Of a DNA stretch of 64,000 bases, positions 23,458 through 34,494 are shown in pieces. This DNA is from Phycomyces blakesleeanus NRRL 1555(-) (lineage: Eukaryota; Mucoromycota; Mucoromycetes; Mucorales; Phycomycetaceae), in NCBI RefSeq assembly GCF_001638985.1, contig NW_017265134.1, positions 1,951,732 to 2,015,731 of the forward strand. Reading direction: 5' to 3'. The notes below the pieces were generated by a model. That model had not been told where the DNA came from. It saw nothing but the letters and a program-made list of their open reading frames with translations, and did not search any database. Made by a program: the position numbers and the translations under genes. Every line of letters starts with the position of its first letter. Position 1 is the first letter of the stretch.

Positions 23458-23860
23458 TGTTATGTATGAGGTAAAAATAAGATATAAAATAAAACGAGTG
23501 CAGACGAGAGTACGGTGAGACTTTGTTTTATTAGAAGAAGTGCAAGAATCAGAAAAGAGATCCTGTTCTATTGCTATTAGTATTGTGCGTTTATATAGAC
23601 ATTGTATTTAGCTTGGTGATGATATGATGATATCATGTAATGTCTGTTTCTCTACCATTATCTTCTATGATTTAGTTCTTATGTTTTTAGTGTTATTGAC
23701 TAGAGTCTTAGTATTTGTCTTAGTATGTTCTTTATGTAATTTCCTTGTATAAGGGAAGGTATATCTTTTAGTATCGTTACTAGTTGTTGGTAACTCAATG
23801 TACGTATTTATTGAGTGTCTGTACTTTTAATTTAAATCTACGATTATGTTGGATACAACA
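23458..23860 (-). repeat. 3' LTR of the Ty3 element
   Basis: 403 bp, the left copy on the plus strand. It differs from the 5' LTR at two sites (GTTCTTTATG against GTTCTTTACG, and AGTTGTTGG against AGTTGTCGG). Preceded on the right by the polypurine tract. Confidence 0.95.
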
Positions 23861-23933
23861 TTACCCCCCTCCAGGTTGGTACAACCGTTTGAATTGCATG
23901 CGGAGGTATATGTGTCTGCAATGTTGCTGTTGT

Positions 23934-26900
23934 TTATTTGCGTGTACGTTTACTAAAGCGTGTAGGCTCTTGTGCTGGATGTGTACGCTTGTTATGTATA
24001 ATTGTAGATTTATTGGTGGGTTTCTCTGGACCTCGTCTTTGCCAATATTTGTCAATTATGCTCAGATCGTTGAAATTGCTTGTGGGCTCCCAAGTGTCTT
24101 GATCTGGTGCATAGTTTTTCCAGCGCACTCTGTAAAGGTAGTCGCCTTTTTCTTGACGATGATCAATGATGGCCTGTATCTCGTAAAAGCTATCTGGAGA
24201 TATAACAGTATCTTGTGAGATCAGCTTTATCTGCAAAGGTGGGATGTTTCGTGATAGAAGTGCTCCCGTTTCGTCTTGCAAAATGTAGCTGCCTCCCTTT
24301 GTTCTGCCCTTGACTGTGAATGGTCCTTCATATCTTGGGTCCATCTTAGACTTTCTTAATATGTTCTTTATCATCACGTTGCTGTCGTTCGGGAACTCCA
24401 TTATTATTTTATGGTCTTTGTCGTGTTTTCCTTTATCAGCAGCTTGTGTAGCTTTGATGCATTCGCAGATTGCTGGGAATACGACAGTCTCCATTTGTTC
24501 AATTCTTTTTTTCATATCTGGTAGACTGTTAGGAGCGTTGTGCATGCTCTCTGTTTTTCTGTAATCAGCAAAATCGTTTGGTTGTCTTGCAAACATTAGA
24601 GTGAATGGGCGTGTGCCATGTAGCTTAGCATGTTTGCTATTTATGGCTAGCTGTGTGCTTGGGATGTATATGTCCCAGTCTCGCTTTGCTCCCTGTGTTC
24701 TCTTGTTGATGACTTCCTTGGCTGTGTGTACCCATTTTTCAGCAACTCCATTTGCTCGCGGATGATAGGGTGTTACAAGCCGATGATCAATTCCTGCTGT
24801 ATTTGTGAAAGTCTTGACGAGTTCGTTGACAAACTCGGTACCATTATCTGACTGTAAAACCTTGGGTAGGCCGAAGTCGCAAAAGATTTGAATGAGTTGT
24901 TTTGCAATTGTTAAAGATGTCTTATCTGGAATTGCGCGGAGTATGCAGAATCAGGAAAAGATGTCAACCATTACTAGCATGTAATGATTGCCATTGTGTG
25001 AGGTGGTGTATGGGCCAGCTAAGTCTATGGCCCAGTGTTCACCTGGTTGACTGGCTGTAATAGGCTTCAGCGGATGATAGCTGTGTTTTGAGACATTGAA
25101 CCATTGGCAATTCAAGCAGCGCTTTACTGTTTCTGTTGCCTCTTGCTTGAGATTAGTCCAGTGTAGTCCGTCACTGTGTATAGCATTTACTATGGCATCT
25201 GTGCCAAAGTGGCCAAGTAGATGTGCTTGGTCAAGCAGATTCTGTCTGTCTTTGACCGGTGGTATTATCATGTCACTTGTGCTATGCATGCGTTGAATGG
25301 CATGTGTTTTGTGTTTTCTGTCCTTTGTTGGATGTTTCGTAGAGATTTCTACGGTTTTACCCTCCCCCAGCGGTTTTTCCGAGGTGAAAAGGCGCGATAA
25401 AACATCCGGCAATACATTGTCAATGCCAGGGCGGTGGACTATGTCATAAGTATAGTCGCAGAGTACATCAAGCCAGTTTATCATCATAGGGTTGGCAATT
25501 TCTTGCGTGTGAAGGTACGTGAGAGCCTTGTGATCCGTGTACAACGTGAACTTGTTACCCCACAAGAACTTATGGAATTTAGCCAAAGCATAAACGATGC
25601 CCAAAAGTTCGCGTTTGGTGACAGGATAGTTGCGTTCAGATTTGGAAAGTGACCGTGCCATAAAACCAATGTAGTGATATTGGTTGTCTATAATCTGATA
25701 GAGCACGGCGCCTATACCTGTGTTGGAGGCGTCTGTGGCAACCAGAAATGGTTGGGTTGTGTCAGGGTGGCTTAGTACTGGTGCGTGTGTAAGTGCAATT
25801 TTGAGCTTGGAAAAAGCTTGCGTTTGTTCTTCTGTCCATAACCCGTGTAGTGAGTCAGCATTGCGTAGTTTGTCCAGAGGAGAAGACAGTTGCGACAAGT
25901 TGGGAATGTGCTCACGAAAATAGTTGACGAGACCCATGAAGCGTTGAATGTCTTTGCCAGACTTGGGTTGTGGCCACATGGTAGCATTGTGAACCTTGCG
26001 AGCATCAAGATCAATACCTCTAGTGCTTACAGTAAAACCCAGTAACGATACAGAAGTTTGTGCAAAGTGACATTTCTGCGGATTGAGAATGAGATTGACA
26101 TCCGTGAGCTTTTGAATAGCCGTTTGGACGTGTTTAACATGGTCAGACATGTTAGTGGAAAAAACTACGATGTTGTCGACAAATGCAGTGACGTATGGAG
26201 TATCGTGATAAATCAAATTGACTACTCGCTGAAACTTGGACGACAATGGCTTGAGACCAAAGGGACATCCTCGAAACATATACTGATTGCCTTCAAACGT
26301 GAATGTAGTCTTGTGTCTATCGTCTTCATGAATTTTGAATCGATGAAAGGCACTCTTGAGGTCTAGCGTAGTGAAGATTGTTGCACCTTGTAGCCTGTGA
26401 AAGAGTTCAGAGATGAGTGGCAGAGGGAATCTGTCGTCAGGTAGCAGAGTGTTGATGGCTCTGGGATCTAAGCAAGGACGCTTGCCTGTGGGATTACCAA
26501 ACTCATCTTTTTTAGGAGCGAATGTAAGTGGGCTGTTCCACTTAGTATTGACGGGTGCCCTTTGTATGGTGCCATCAGTAAGCCATTGGTTTATATGTTT
26601 GGCCATCAGTGGAACAAGTTGTAAAGCTATAGGATACTGTCGTCTATAGACTACTTGGCCTGGAGGTGTTGGTAGTCGTACAATAGATTCCTTAACTGTA
26701 CAAAATGAAGTGATGGGTATGGCTTCATTTGCTTTAATAAAGGGTAGTAGAGCCTTCATGAATTGAGAGTGTTCAGTGGGTGTGCCAGCTGGTGCATTAT
26801 TGGGTTTTTCTATTTCTGCTATGGGTGTTGGAGTCTGAGGTGTATTAGAACCGTACCAACTCTCTGCTAGTCCAAGTAAATGAATACCTAGACTTGGCAT

Positions 26901-28592
26901 TAAATCTGTACCAATGCTAACATCTATGTTCTCAGCAAGATCCAAAACTTCAAATGAATGTATAATATGCTTGTTGTTATAAAAAACTTTTATTGGTTTT
27001 GTTACTCCTAGTCTATGAGCTATAGCGTTGTTAGTGGCCAACACAATTTTTCCGTTGCGCGGAATTGTGGGCCAGCCCAACTTGCTACAGATCTTGGTGC
27101 TGACGGAACTGATAGTAGCCCCTGTGTCCACCAATGCCCACAGTTTCTCCTCCTCTAAAGAGATAGGAACAAGATAGGAGTGAGTAGATCGTTTATTGTG
27201 ATCTGTGTGAGTGCTTGTATACTTACATGTGGAGCACTGTTCAAAGTCCATGACCATGGACTGGTCGTCCTCAGATGAGCTGGCATCTGAGGGAGTACTG
27301 TCGTTGGTGACAGTGTGGATGGAGCGGACGGCGAAGTGGGGAGCAGAACCCTGGGGAGAGCCAGACGCAGAACCAGAAGAGCTGGAGGAACCAGAGACCG
27401 AAGAACAGCGGTGTTTGTGAGACCAAACTTCACCGCACCAACAACAGGGAGCAGAACCAACGTACTTGTTGGTGTGGGGTGCCTTCTCCACCCGATTGCC
27501 GCCCTTGGTGGCAAGTGCATTCTTGAGGATGCGACAATCCTCAGTGTCATGGTTACCTTTACCATGTAGGGAGCATCTCTTGTGAGTTGAACGCTCACGG
27601 CTTTGAGCGTTCTCCCTTGATGAACCAGATGAGCGCCCAGCAGAAGACGAAGAAGATGTGCGGGACACCTGCTCAGAACCCAAGGTGTGTGCCCTGGCCA
27701 CGGGCTCATTGCTACGGGCGGTTAGGAATACTGTGCTGTAAATAGACCTGGCCAGAGACGCAGCTTTGTCAATTGTGTCACGCTTTTCTCTGGGCATGTT
27801 GACCTGAAGGAGAGAGACCTGGCGTGCAAGCTCTGGTAGCAGCGTGGAAGTGTAGGCAATGGCAGCCTGCATATTATCGGCTACATCAGCTTCGTGGCGT
27901 ACCCTCTGATATCTGTCCGTATAGTTGCTGACGGACTCTGTGGTTCGCATACGCATGAGCATCAGCTCATGTGTGAGCTGAACGCGTCTCTCAAGGTCAT
28001 TGATTCCATATGCCTTGATGAAGGCATCCCGAGCAAAGGACCAGGGGAGTTCTGGGGAACTGCGCAAGTAGTTGTCAAACCAGGATCTTTGCTCGCGTGA
28101 CAATACAATTGGGAGGAGACGGTGCCAGTCGACGTTGAGGTCCATGCTGTACGAGTGCAGCACATCCTCAAACTTGTCCAGGCATTCTTCGATAGATGCA
28201 TAGACCTTCTGTGTGTGGTCCCACTCGTTGCCTTGCCACTGAAATACTGGAAGCTCGCGGGGTACCAGACGAGACTGAGGAGCGGTTTGCTCAGCTTGAA
28301 CCGGACTTGAGCGCACTAGATGACCATGGGCCGAGATCAGCATGACCAGGTCGCCTTCTGTCGCTGCAATGGTTTGGCGAATGGAGTTCTTGTTCTCCTC
28401 AGGCATATTATGTTCGATTGCATCTGCCAGTGCCGAGGAACAAGTGGCCAGCATTTCCCTGAGGCGGTCTATTGCTTGCAGGGTGCGGTCTGCATGGTTG
28501 ATGACTTGGTTGTTGACAGGGGCTTCCATCATGCTCAGATCGCTCTGGGCAGTCAGGACCGGAGAGTTACTTGTTGTTTGTTCAGAGGACAT
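23934..28592 (-). pseudogene. Ty3 Gag-Pol polyprotein with one in-frame stop
   Basis: A single frame from ATG 28592 (50 nt inside the 5' LTR) to 23934 spans about 1,552 codons, with one TGA at 24951 (DIFS*FCIL, consistent with CGA to TGA) inside the integrase. Order: Gag (about 1-330); a C-x2-H-x4-H-x4-C knuckle (CSLHGKGNHDTEDC, about 340) and a second Cys/His cluster (CCWCGEVWSHKHRC); aspartic protease (ALVDTGATISS, about 487); RT with AFVDNIVVFS, where the usual second Asp is Asn; RNase H (VATDASNTGIG); integrase with a His/Cys zinc site and catalytic D, D-35-E (AIDLAGP, SDNGTEF, ANGVAEKW). A C-terminal chromodomain follows (YLYRVRWKNYAPDQDTWEP), as in chromoviruses that target heterochromatin. 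The element is structurally complete, but the stop and the Asn in the RT site suggest it is not autonomous. Confidence 0.93.
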
Positions 28593-28642
28593 GTTTGGTA
28601 GAGGTTGTTTTTCAATGAAAAAAAAGAGTTCACCATAAAAAA

Positions 28643-29045
28643 TGTTATGTATGAGGTAAAAATAAGATATAAAATAAAACGAGTGCAGACGAGAGTACGG
28701 TGAGACTTTGTTTTATTAGAAGAAGTGCAAGAATCAGAAAAGAGATCCTGTTCTATTGCTATTAGTATTGTGCGTTTATATAGACATTGTATTTAGCTTG
28801 GTGATGATATGATGATATCATGTAATGTCTGTTTCTCTACCATTATCTTCTATGATTTAGTTCTTATGTTTTTAGTGTTATTGACTAGAGTCTTAGTATT
28901 TGTCTTAGTATGTTCTTTACGTAATTTCCTTGTATAAGGGAAGGTATATCTTTTAGTATCGTTACTAGTTGTCGGTAACTCAATGTACGTATTTATTGAG
29001 TGTCTGTACTTTTAATTTAAATCTACGATTATGTTGGATACAACA
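28643..29045 (-). repeat. 5' LTR of the Ty3 element
   Basis: 403 bp, with promoter and polyadenylation sequences expected within it. Flanked on the right by CTGTT, the target duplication. Confidence 0.95.
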
Positions 29046-29189
29046 CTGTTGTATCCAAGCCAATAGAAAACCAGAAAACAGTGTTTTCATCTTGAACACA
29101 CAAAAAAAGCTGAGATGAAAAAATACCCCAGATTTTCTATTGTTATAATTTAACTTTGTACATGGTAATTCCCGTATGTTTTTCTAGTG

Positions 29190-30709
29190 AGAGCTGCTCA
29201 ATACGTTTTTTTTGGGGTACAAGCAGTACTCTTTGAGAATAGATAAATCGTTAGTGATGGGTGTGCGTGTGTGTTAGATATTTCAATTCTTATAAACCAT
29301 TAATACTTACATTGGAATTATCCAGTACAAAGATCAAACAATAAAATATTACAAGTAAAGCTATGGAATTATGATTTCTTTGACTATGAAAATGATTAGA
29401 AAAAATTAATTTTTGTGAATTGGGTGATATAATTATTAATTTATATACCCAAAGCAAACGGATTTATTTGTAGATATAGATAATACTTATCAAAAGTTGA
29501 TATGGTATCTGATAGTTTTTTTATTAATAAACAGCATAAGTAATATAGTGATATATATAAGAATAGTAAAAGAACAAAAAAAGTCTTACCATGTCAATGA
29601 CAGCAGCATGAGATAGAAGCTTTTGATCCATAACATGTTTTGGAGAGGATTGTTCATCTATAGTAAAAATTGGATTCAGTTTGATTAATATTAAAGAGAA
29701 ATATAATAAATAAATAGATAAAAATATTATTGTGTTAGTGGTCGTGTTTAGTTGTAGAAAATATTTTTGGTGATATGTCCTATAAAAAAGAAAGGAAAAA
29801 ATCAGGATACTTTTATGAGATGATGGCATGAAGTATATTTACCAACCTTGGCTAATCCAGATGGCCATTGTGAAGAAGATGCATCAGAAGGAAACAATAC
29901 ATGAGTGACTATGGTAGCAGAAACACTTGTTTTTACTCAGCTATATTTGAAGAAATTACTAATAAAGAAAAAAAAGAAAAAAAAGTGCCTTACCAGAAAT
30001 ATTTGCAAGTATAAGAGTAAAAGAAAAAGAAAGAAGTAAAAAGAAAAGAGAGGGTGAGTGTCTATGGCAACTAAAACAACTAATTCTTTTTAGTTATATA
30101 AAAAAAGTACTTTAAAAAAGCAGATTAAAAAAAAGACTAATAAAAAAAATAAAAAAATGGGTGGAGACAGCGACGAAGAGTGTGTCTATGGCAACAGAAT
30201 AAATAAATTCTTTTATTTTCTATAAAGAAGACTTTTTAGAAAGAACATGTCTTACATAAATAGTTTGCAAATATAATAGAAGTTGCATAGATAGAGAAAC
30301 AAAGAAAAGACCAATAGCAAATATAAAGAGCAAAAAAAAGAGAAACAGGAACAACAATAAAAAAAGAAAAAAAAAGAAAAAAGAAAAGTGCGTTTGAAAT
30401 AAAAGACTAGACTGGTTTGATCAATTGGGTTCTAAAGCAGTATGAAAGCCAATTTGCATTTCAGTGATTACAAGAAGTATTAATAGAGACTTATATATCA
30501 AAGATATACTGAATATCTATATAAACCATACGTTTTATACAATTTGTTTACTCTTTCTCCTGCTTTCTTGCTACTTATTGCACTCATACTCAAACACACA
30601 CACATCAACCTATTTTATTTCAAATAATTTAAGTATGTAAATTTGATATAATTTATTTTTATTTCAATTCAATTCAATTCAATTGTATAATAACATCAAT
30701 AACAATGTA
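29190..30709. mobile_element. CACTA family I fragment CI-5 (left subterminal region)
   Basis: From about 29300 it follows the order of CI-4 17700-18780 and CI-2 8000-9090 (ATTAATTTTTGTGAATTGGG, AGCAAACGGATTTATTTG, TACCATGTCAATGACA, GCTAATCCAGATGG). It contains the same 66-bp and 68-bp minus-strand blocks (29843-29908 and 29590-29657) as the possible third gene of CI-4. It ends at an LTR (30710) just where the accessory gene should begin, so neither accessory gene nor transposase remains. Purine-rich low-complexity sequence fills 30000-30400, and an AATTC tandem repeat lies at about 30664-30683. Confidence 0.6.
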
Positions 30710-31252
30710 TGTGGTGATCCAGACACTCGGATGTTGGATTTATCACATATAAGAACATATTCATATTGGGATAGCATAGTAGCTATCATCTTGTCAGTAT
30801 AAAATTTATATAAATGATTAAGTAATCAGCCCAATAATTATTACAGTTAGTACTGTAGATAATATCTTAAAGATTGTTAAGATAATTATATCATACTGCC
30901 AAGTAAACTGTGTCAGATCGATATGGAGCTAATTTAATAGGAAGTCCTAAAGCTCTAGTATAAAAGAGAAAAGAATAACTAAGAGCTAAAGAAGTACAAT
31001 TTATGACTTGATGTCATAATTGTAACACCAACACTAGTTAAGCAGTAAATACACTCTAATAATCAAATATAGTAAAGGAAGAAAGCCTTAAGAAACTAAG
31101 ACATAATGACAAGAGCAGATTGTGTTTTCTTATAAAAAGGGATACTTTTTATTTATAAATAAAGACAACAGATATATAGTCTCAAAGTATTTCTATACAT
31201 CTCTATTATCAAATATTTTATTTTTCTATTGTTTTGTACCTGAAATACCACA
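30710..31252 (+). repeat. Solo LTR family B, copy 2 (543 bp)
   Basis: Runs from TGTGGTGATCCAGACACTCG to TGAAATACCACA, the sense orientation, with TTATAAAAAGGG and AATAAAGAC in the 3' third. The flanks ATGTA and AGTGA do not form a 5-bp duplication, unlike copies 3, 4 and 6. It cuts off fragment CI-5. Confidence 0.88.
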
Positions 31253-31271
31253 AGTGACGTGCCCAAATTCT

Positions 31272-31551
31272 TGTCAGCCAATCAGGATGACGATTACACA
31301 GAATTCTCTTTTGAGAACAACGACCAAACTGATTTCCTTTTGCTCACAAAAGAATTAGAAAGCACATAGCTTAACAAAAGTAGAATAGAAACTGAAACAG
31401 ACATTTATAATGGCTGGGTAGGTTTAGAAAAGATATAAAAGAGAACGTTATTTCATTCAATAAAAGTTATCTATCTTTACGATTCCCAGTGGGTTTGACC
31501 AATTTTGGCTGTGTTATAGCATTGGTAGAACAACCCAGATCAAAAACGACA
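31272..31551 (+). repeat. LTR related to family E
   Basis: Runs from TGTCAGCCAATCAGG to AGATCAAAAACGACA. Its last 80 bp resemble family E (CCCAGTGGGTTTGACC, TTATAG, CAACCCAGATCA), but the upstream part differs. AATAAAAG occurs near 31461. No target duplication is seen. Confidence 0.5.
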
Positions 31552-31560
31552 ATAGCCTAG

Positions 31561-31833
31561 TGTTGTGCTTAATTTTTGTGATACAAGTTCTAATGACTTG
31601 TTATTACAAAAGAAGCAGAAATTAGAATGATTATTCATCAGTTTATAATTTTAGAAATTTGTAATCAGCTTATAATAATTTGTAATATTACTAGACACTA
31701 CTTGAGTGTAGTCAAAGATGAATAATCATTTCAAAAACTATATAAGATAACCCAAATCAAATAATAAAAATTGACTTTTTATCCTCTCTCTTATTTGCTT
31801 ACTCCTGTGTTATTAAAGCTTGACCAATTTGGC
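31561..31833 (+). repeat. LTR family C, second copy
   Basis: Closely similar to 4342-4598 (GATACAAGTTCTAATGACTT, ACTAGACACTACTTGAGTG, TTACTCCTGTGTTATTAAAG) and to the inverse of 44160-44431. It is directly followed by a Ty3-family solo LTR. Confidence 0.65.
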
Positions 31834-32234
31834 CATTGTATCTAACATAATCGGATTTAAATTAAAAGTACAGACACTCAATAAATACATACATTGAGTT
31901 ACCAACAACTAGTAACGATACTAAAAGATATATCTTCCCTTATACAAGGAAATTACATAAAGAACATACTAAGACAAATACTAAGACTCTAGTCAATAAC
32001 ACTAAAAACATAAGAACTAAATCATGGAAGATAATGATAGAGAAACAAACATAACATGATATCATCATATCATCACCAAGTTAAATACAATGTCTATATA
32101 AACGCACAATACTAATAGTAATAGAACAGCATCTCTTTTCTGATTCTTTCACTTCTTCTAATAAAACAAAGTCTCACCATACTCTTGTCTGCACTTGCTT
32201 TATTTTATATCTTATTTTTACCTCATATATAACA
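31834..32234 (+). repeat. Solo LTR of the Ty3 element family, second copy
   Basis: About 401 bp, matching the 403-bp Ty3 LTR from TTGTATC at the left to CCTCATATATAACA at the right, with scattered, mostly C/T or G/A differences. Its 3' end touches the 3' end of a tRNA-like sequence. The flanks TTGGC and GCTTC do not match. Confidence 0.85.
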
Positions 32235-32318
32235 GCTTCCAGGGGTTGAACCCGCAATTATTTCTGTAGAAATTTTAAGCTATAACACTGTATCAGCAAT
32301 CAACTACCAGCTTTAGCT
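32235..32318 (-). pseudogene. tRNA-like sequence, degenerate, abutted by an LTR
   Basis: On the minus strand a D-arm-like GCTGGTAGTTGATTGC is followed about 45 nt later by a T-arm GCGGG-TTCAACC-CCTGG and a partial acceptor (AAGCT) that pairs with an upstream AGCT. No anticodon stem with a 7-nt loop could be folded. It is probably a tRNA pseudogene, or a mitochondrial-type tRNA relic. The identity is not assigned. Confidence 0.4.
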
Positions 32319-32728
32319 CAGATTAAAGATTATTTTTATTATATCACATAATGCTAACAATCTATGGATCATATAGCTGTGATAAGAACTTATTTGAGAA
32401 ATTTTATTACATAGAGAAGAAAGGAAAGAAGAAAGAAATTATTTTTGATTATCGCTAATTTTCTGACAGAGACTTAGAAAGAAGAGAACATGCTTCATTA
32501 AACCCATGACAGATATCGTAAATTGCATCAGAAAAGGGCACCAGAACCAAACCAAACCACACCAGAACAGTATCAAAACTCAATGGGACAGGAGATAGAA
32601 GAACCAATGACTTGCGGAGACAGGAAGGGTAGTAGGACAATGGCTGCACTCAGACATTAACGCCTATGATGCAACACCATGACAGCAAGAACAAAGAAGG
32701 GAACCAGGTGTACAGACCCAGATAAATG
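32319..32728. other. Spacer without a recognised gene
   Basis: Moderately AT-rich. The short minus-strand frame at 32455-32649 has no recognisable domain, and nothing is supportable. Confidence 0.4.
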
Positions 32729-32804
32729 TGTAGCTTCCAAGAGTTGAACCCACAATCTTTTGATTAAAAGTATCAAGGTTTACTTACTATACTAAGTAAG
32801 TGAC
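32729..32804 (-). pseudogene. tRNA-like sequence, Lys(TTT)-like, degenerate
   Basis: The 76-nt minus-strand sequence has an anticodon-like hairpin TTGAT-ACTTTTA-ATCAA that would expose TTT, and a T-loop TTCAACT with a weak stem. The acceptor ends GTCACTT and AAGCTAC pair at five of seven positions. Position 33 is C instead of the invariant T. It shares TTGGAAGCT and the T-loop with 32235-32318. It is probably a pseudogene. Confidence 0.4.
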
Positions 32805-33862
32805 ATATGTGATACTTTGTTGTGTGTATGATGTGTACAAGAAAAGCAAGGTATGGATAATAATAAGGATTGAAATCTGTAATGAGGTAGGGTTATTTAA
32901 ATTGGGAAACGATTGTAGTAAAATGTAAATTAAACAAGAGAAACTACTTCTAGAAGAGAAAAATAGAAGGAATTTCAGAAGGGAAGAAATATCTAGAGCT
33001 AGCAAAAGGAAATAAAGAATGCTAATGTAAAATAAACTAAGTTAAGAGAAGTATTCAGAGAATAAAAGATTAAAAAATAACTAAGAGAATTTTTAAGGTA
33101 ATTTTATAATGAAAAATAAAAGAAAAATTTGACAAAATGAAAACCGTAAAATTTGAGGGGAAGAAAAATAATAGAAAATAGTCAATCTTCCATGAAGACT
33201 TGACAAAAAAAAATAGTAAACGGAAGAAAAATTCACAAGAGAGATCAGGGAAAATAGATAGCATCTTTAGAGAAAACTTTTGTATCAGAAAGATTTGACA
33301 ATTGTTTATTGATTGATTTTGAAGAGTTATTTATACTACTTCTTGGATAAAATTTATGACAAAAATAGATTGCACTGATGTCTAGGGGATAATTATGATA
33401 AAAAGATAGATAAAATAACTGTAATCAGGATTCGTTATAAAAGGAAAATAAATGAAGTTATAATATATAACTACAGAGAATGAAAAAGATTGGGAAGGAG
33501 TATGTTATAAAAAAAATAGAAAAACTACAGTTAACAATTTTAGTAAAGTAGTGTTGAGAGAAAAACGTCATATTTAGTGCATAAGAAAAGTAAGAAAAAT
33601 AAAAGAGGGAGAAATTAATTTTGGGAAAGAATAAAGGGAAGGGAAATTTGTCTTCAGAAAATTGGAGAAGAATAAAAATAAAAATAACAAGGTGAAATTT
33701 TTAGAATAAGAAATAAAAATAATATAAATAAAATTAAAATTAAAATTAAAATATAAAATTATAATTGGGGGTTTGGGACTTTGGGACTGATTAAAAAGAT
33801 TGAAATCGATTGAAAAAGGGACTGATACTGCAGCCGATAAAAACCACAATGCACCGTGTCAT
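32805..33862. other. AT-rich intergenic region, no gene seen
   Basis: Low-complexity A-rich sequence on the plus strand. The minus-strand frames (for example 33574-33849) are Phe/Ile/Tyr runs without domains. A minus-strand TATAAATA near 33336 followed by CAATCAATAAACAATTG could be a promoter or LTR remnant. An AAAATT tandem run lies near 33731-33752. Confidence 0.4.
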
Positions 33863-34494
33863 AAGCACTATGGCAGGATGAATGGCAGTTGGGCCAAAAG
33901 TAGGCACATAACTGCCATTTTTTTGGTTGAAACCCAATAAAATCTCCACTGTTAGTTGTAAGATGGTAATGTCATTTGTAGCAATTTAAAAAAGTAACAT
34001 GAAAACACTTTTTTTGTTGCTGTACAATATTTTCAATACTGTAAAAAATGTTTGTATGTTGTAATGACCACTTTGAGTATTGAAATATATGTTTTATTGA
34101 ATATCAAAGATATCAACAATTATTAAGATTAATAATTTTTGGAATGTGTGAACGAAATGGTAACATAACTGCCATTTTTTTATTTTTTAAACTACGTTCT
34201 TTTTTTTTTTAGATATTCTTTTTATCTTGATGAATTGGCAATTTGATTTTATTTAAATCGCGTAATGGTGTATAGAGCATATAGGGAATGAAGAGAAAAG
34301 CATAAGGTGTATAGAGAATAGAAAAAAACTGGAGTATATAAAGAAGAAAAGAAAGACAGGGCATATAGAGATTAAAAAAAACATAAGAAATAGAGAAAAT
34401 TAAAAAAAGAATATAAGATACAAGGATGATATAAAAAATATAAAAAATATAAGGATATAGAGCATATAGAAAAATAAGATAAAAATAAAAAGGA

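Larger units (their letters stand above)
23458..29045 (-). mobile_element. Complete Ty3/Gypsy chromodomain retrotransposon (5,588 bp)
   Basis: It has two 403-bp LTRs (23458-23860 and 28643-29045) that differ at only two positions I can see, both C/T. They begin TGTTGTATCC and end CATACATAACA on the minus strand. A perfect 5-bp target duplication, CTGTT, lies at 23453-23457 and 29046-29050. Next to the 5' LTR a candidate primer site TGGTGAACTC (minus strand, 28626-28635) starts 7 nt in. Next to the 3' LTR a polypurine tract GGAGGGGGGTAA (minus strand) precedes TGTTG. Near-identical LTRs mean recent insertion. It sits inside CI-4 just upstream of the transposase start. Solo LTRs of the same family lie at 3689 and 31834. 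Confidence 0.97.
16992..29189. mobile_element. CACTA family I element CI-4, split by a Ty3 retrotransposon
   Basis: The left terminus is CACTGGAAAAGAGGTGC at 16992. The right terminus, read on the minus strand, is CACTAGAAAAACATACGGG ending at 29189. Without the 5.6-kb Ty3 insertion plus its duplicated CTGTT, the element is about 6.6 kb, close to CI-2. It carries an accessory gene (about 18813-20097, plus) and a transposase (20229-23344, minus), both with nonsense codons, and traces of a third gene. The sequence right of the Ty3 insertion (29051-29189) continues the CI-1-like 3' subterminal region, which proves the split. Flanking triplets do not match. Confidence 0.75.

Noticed and set aside
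27155..27709. A 184-codon minus-strand frame inside the Ty3 Gag region
   Set aside because: Shadow of the Gag-Pol frame, which carries all recognisable motifs.
32235..32804. Two functional tRNA genes
   Set aside because: Neither folds with a normal anticodon arm and invariant T33, and one is cut by an LTR at its end. Kept only as tRNA-like sequences.
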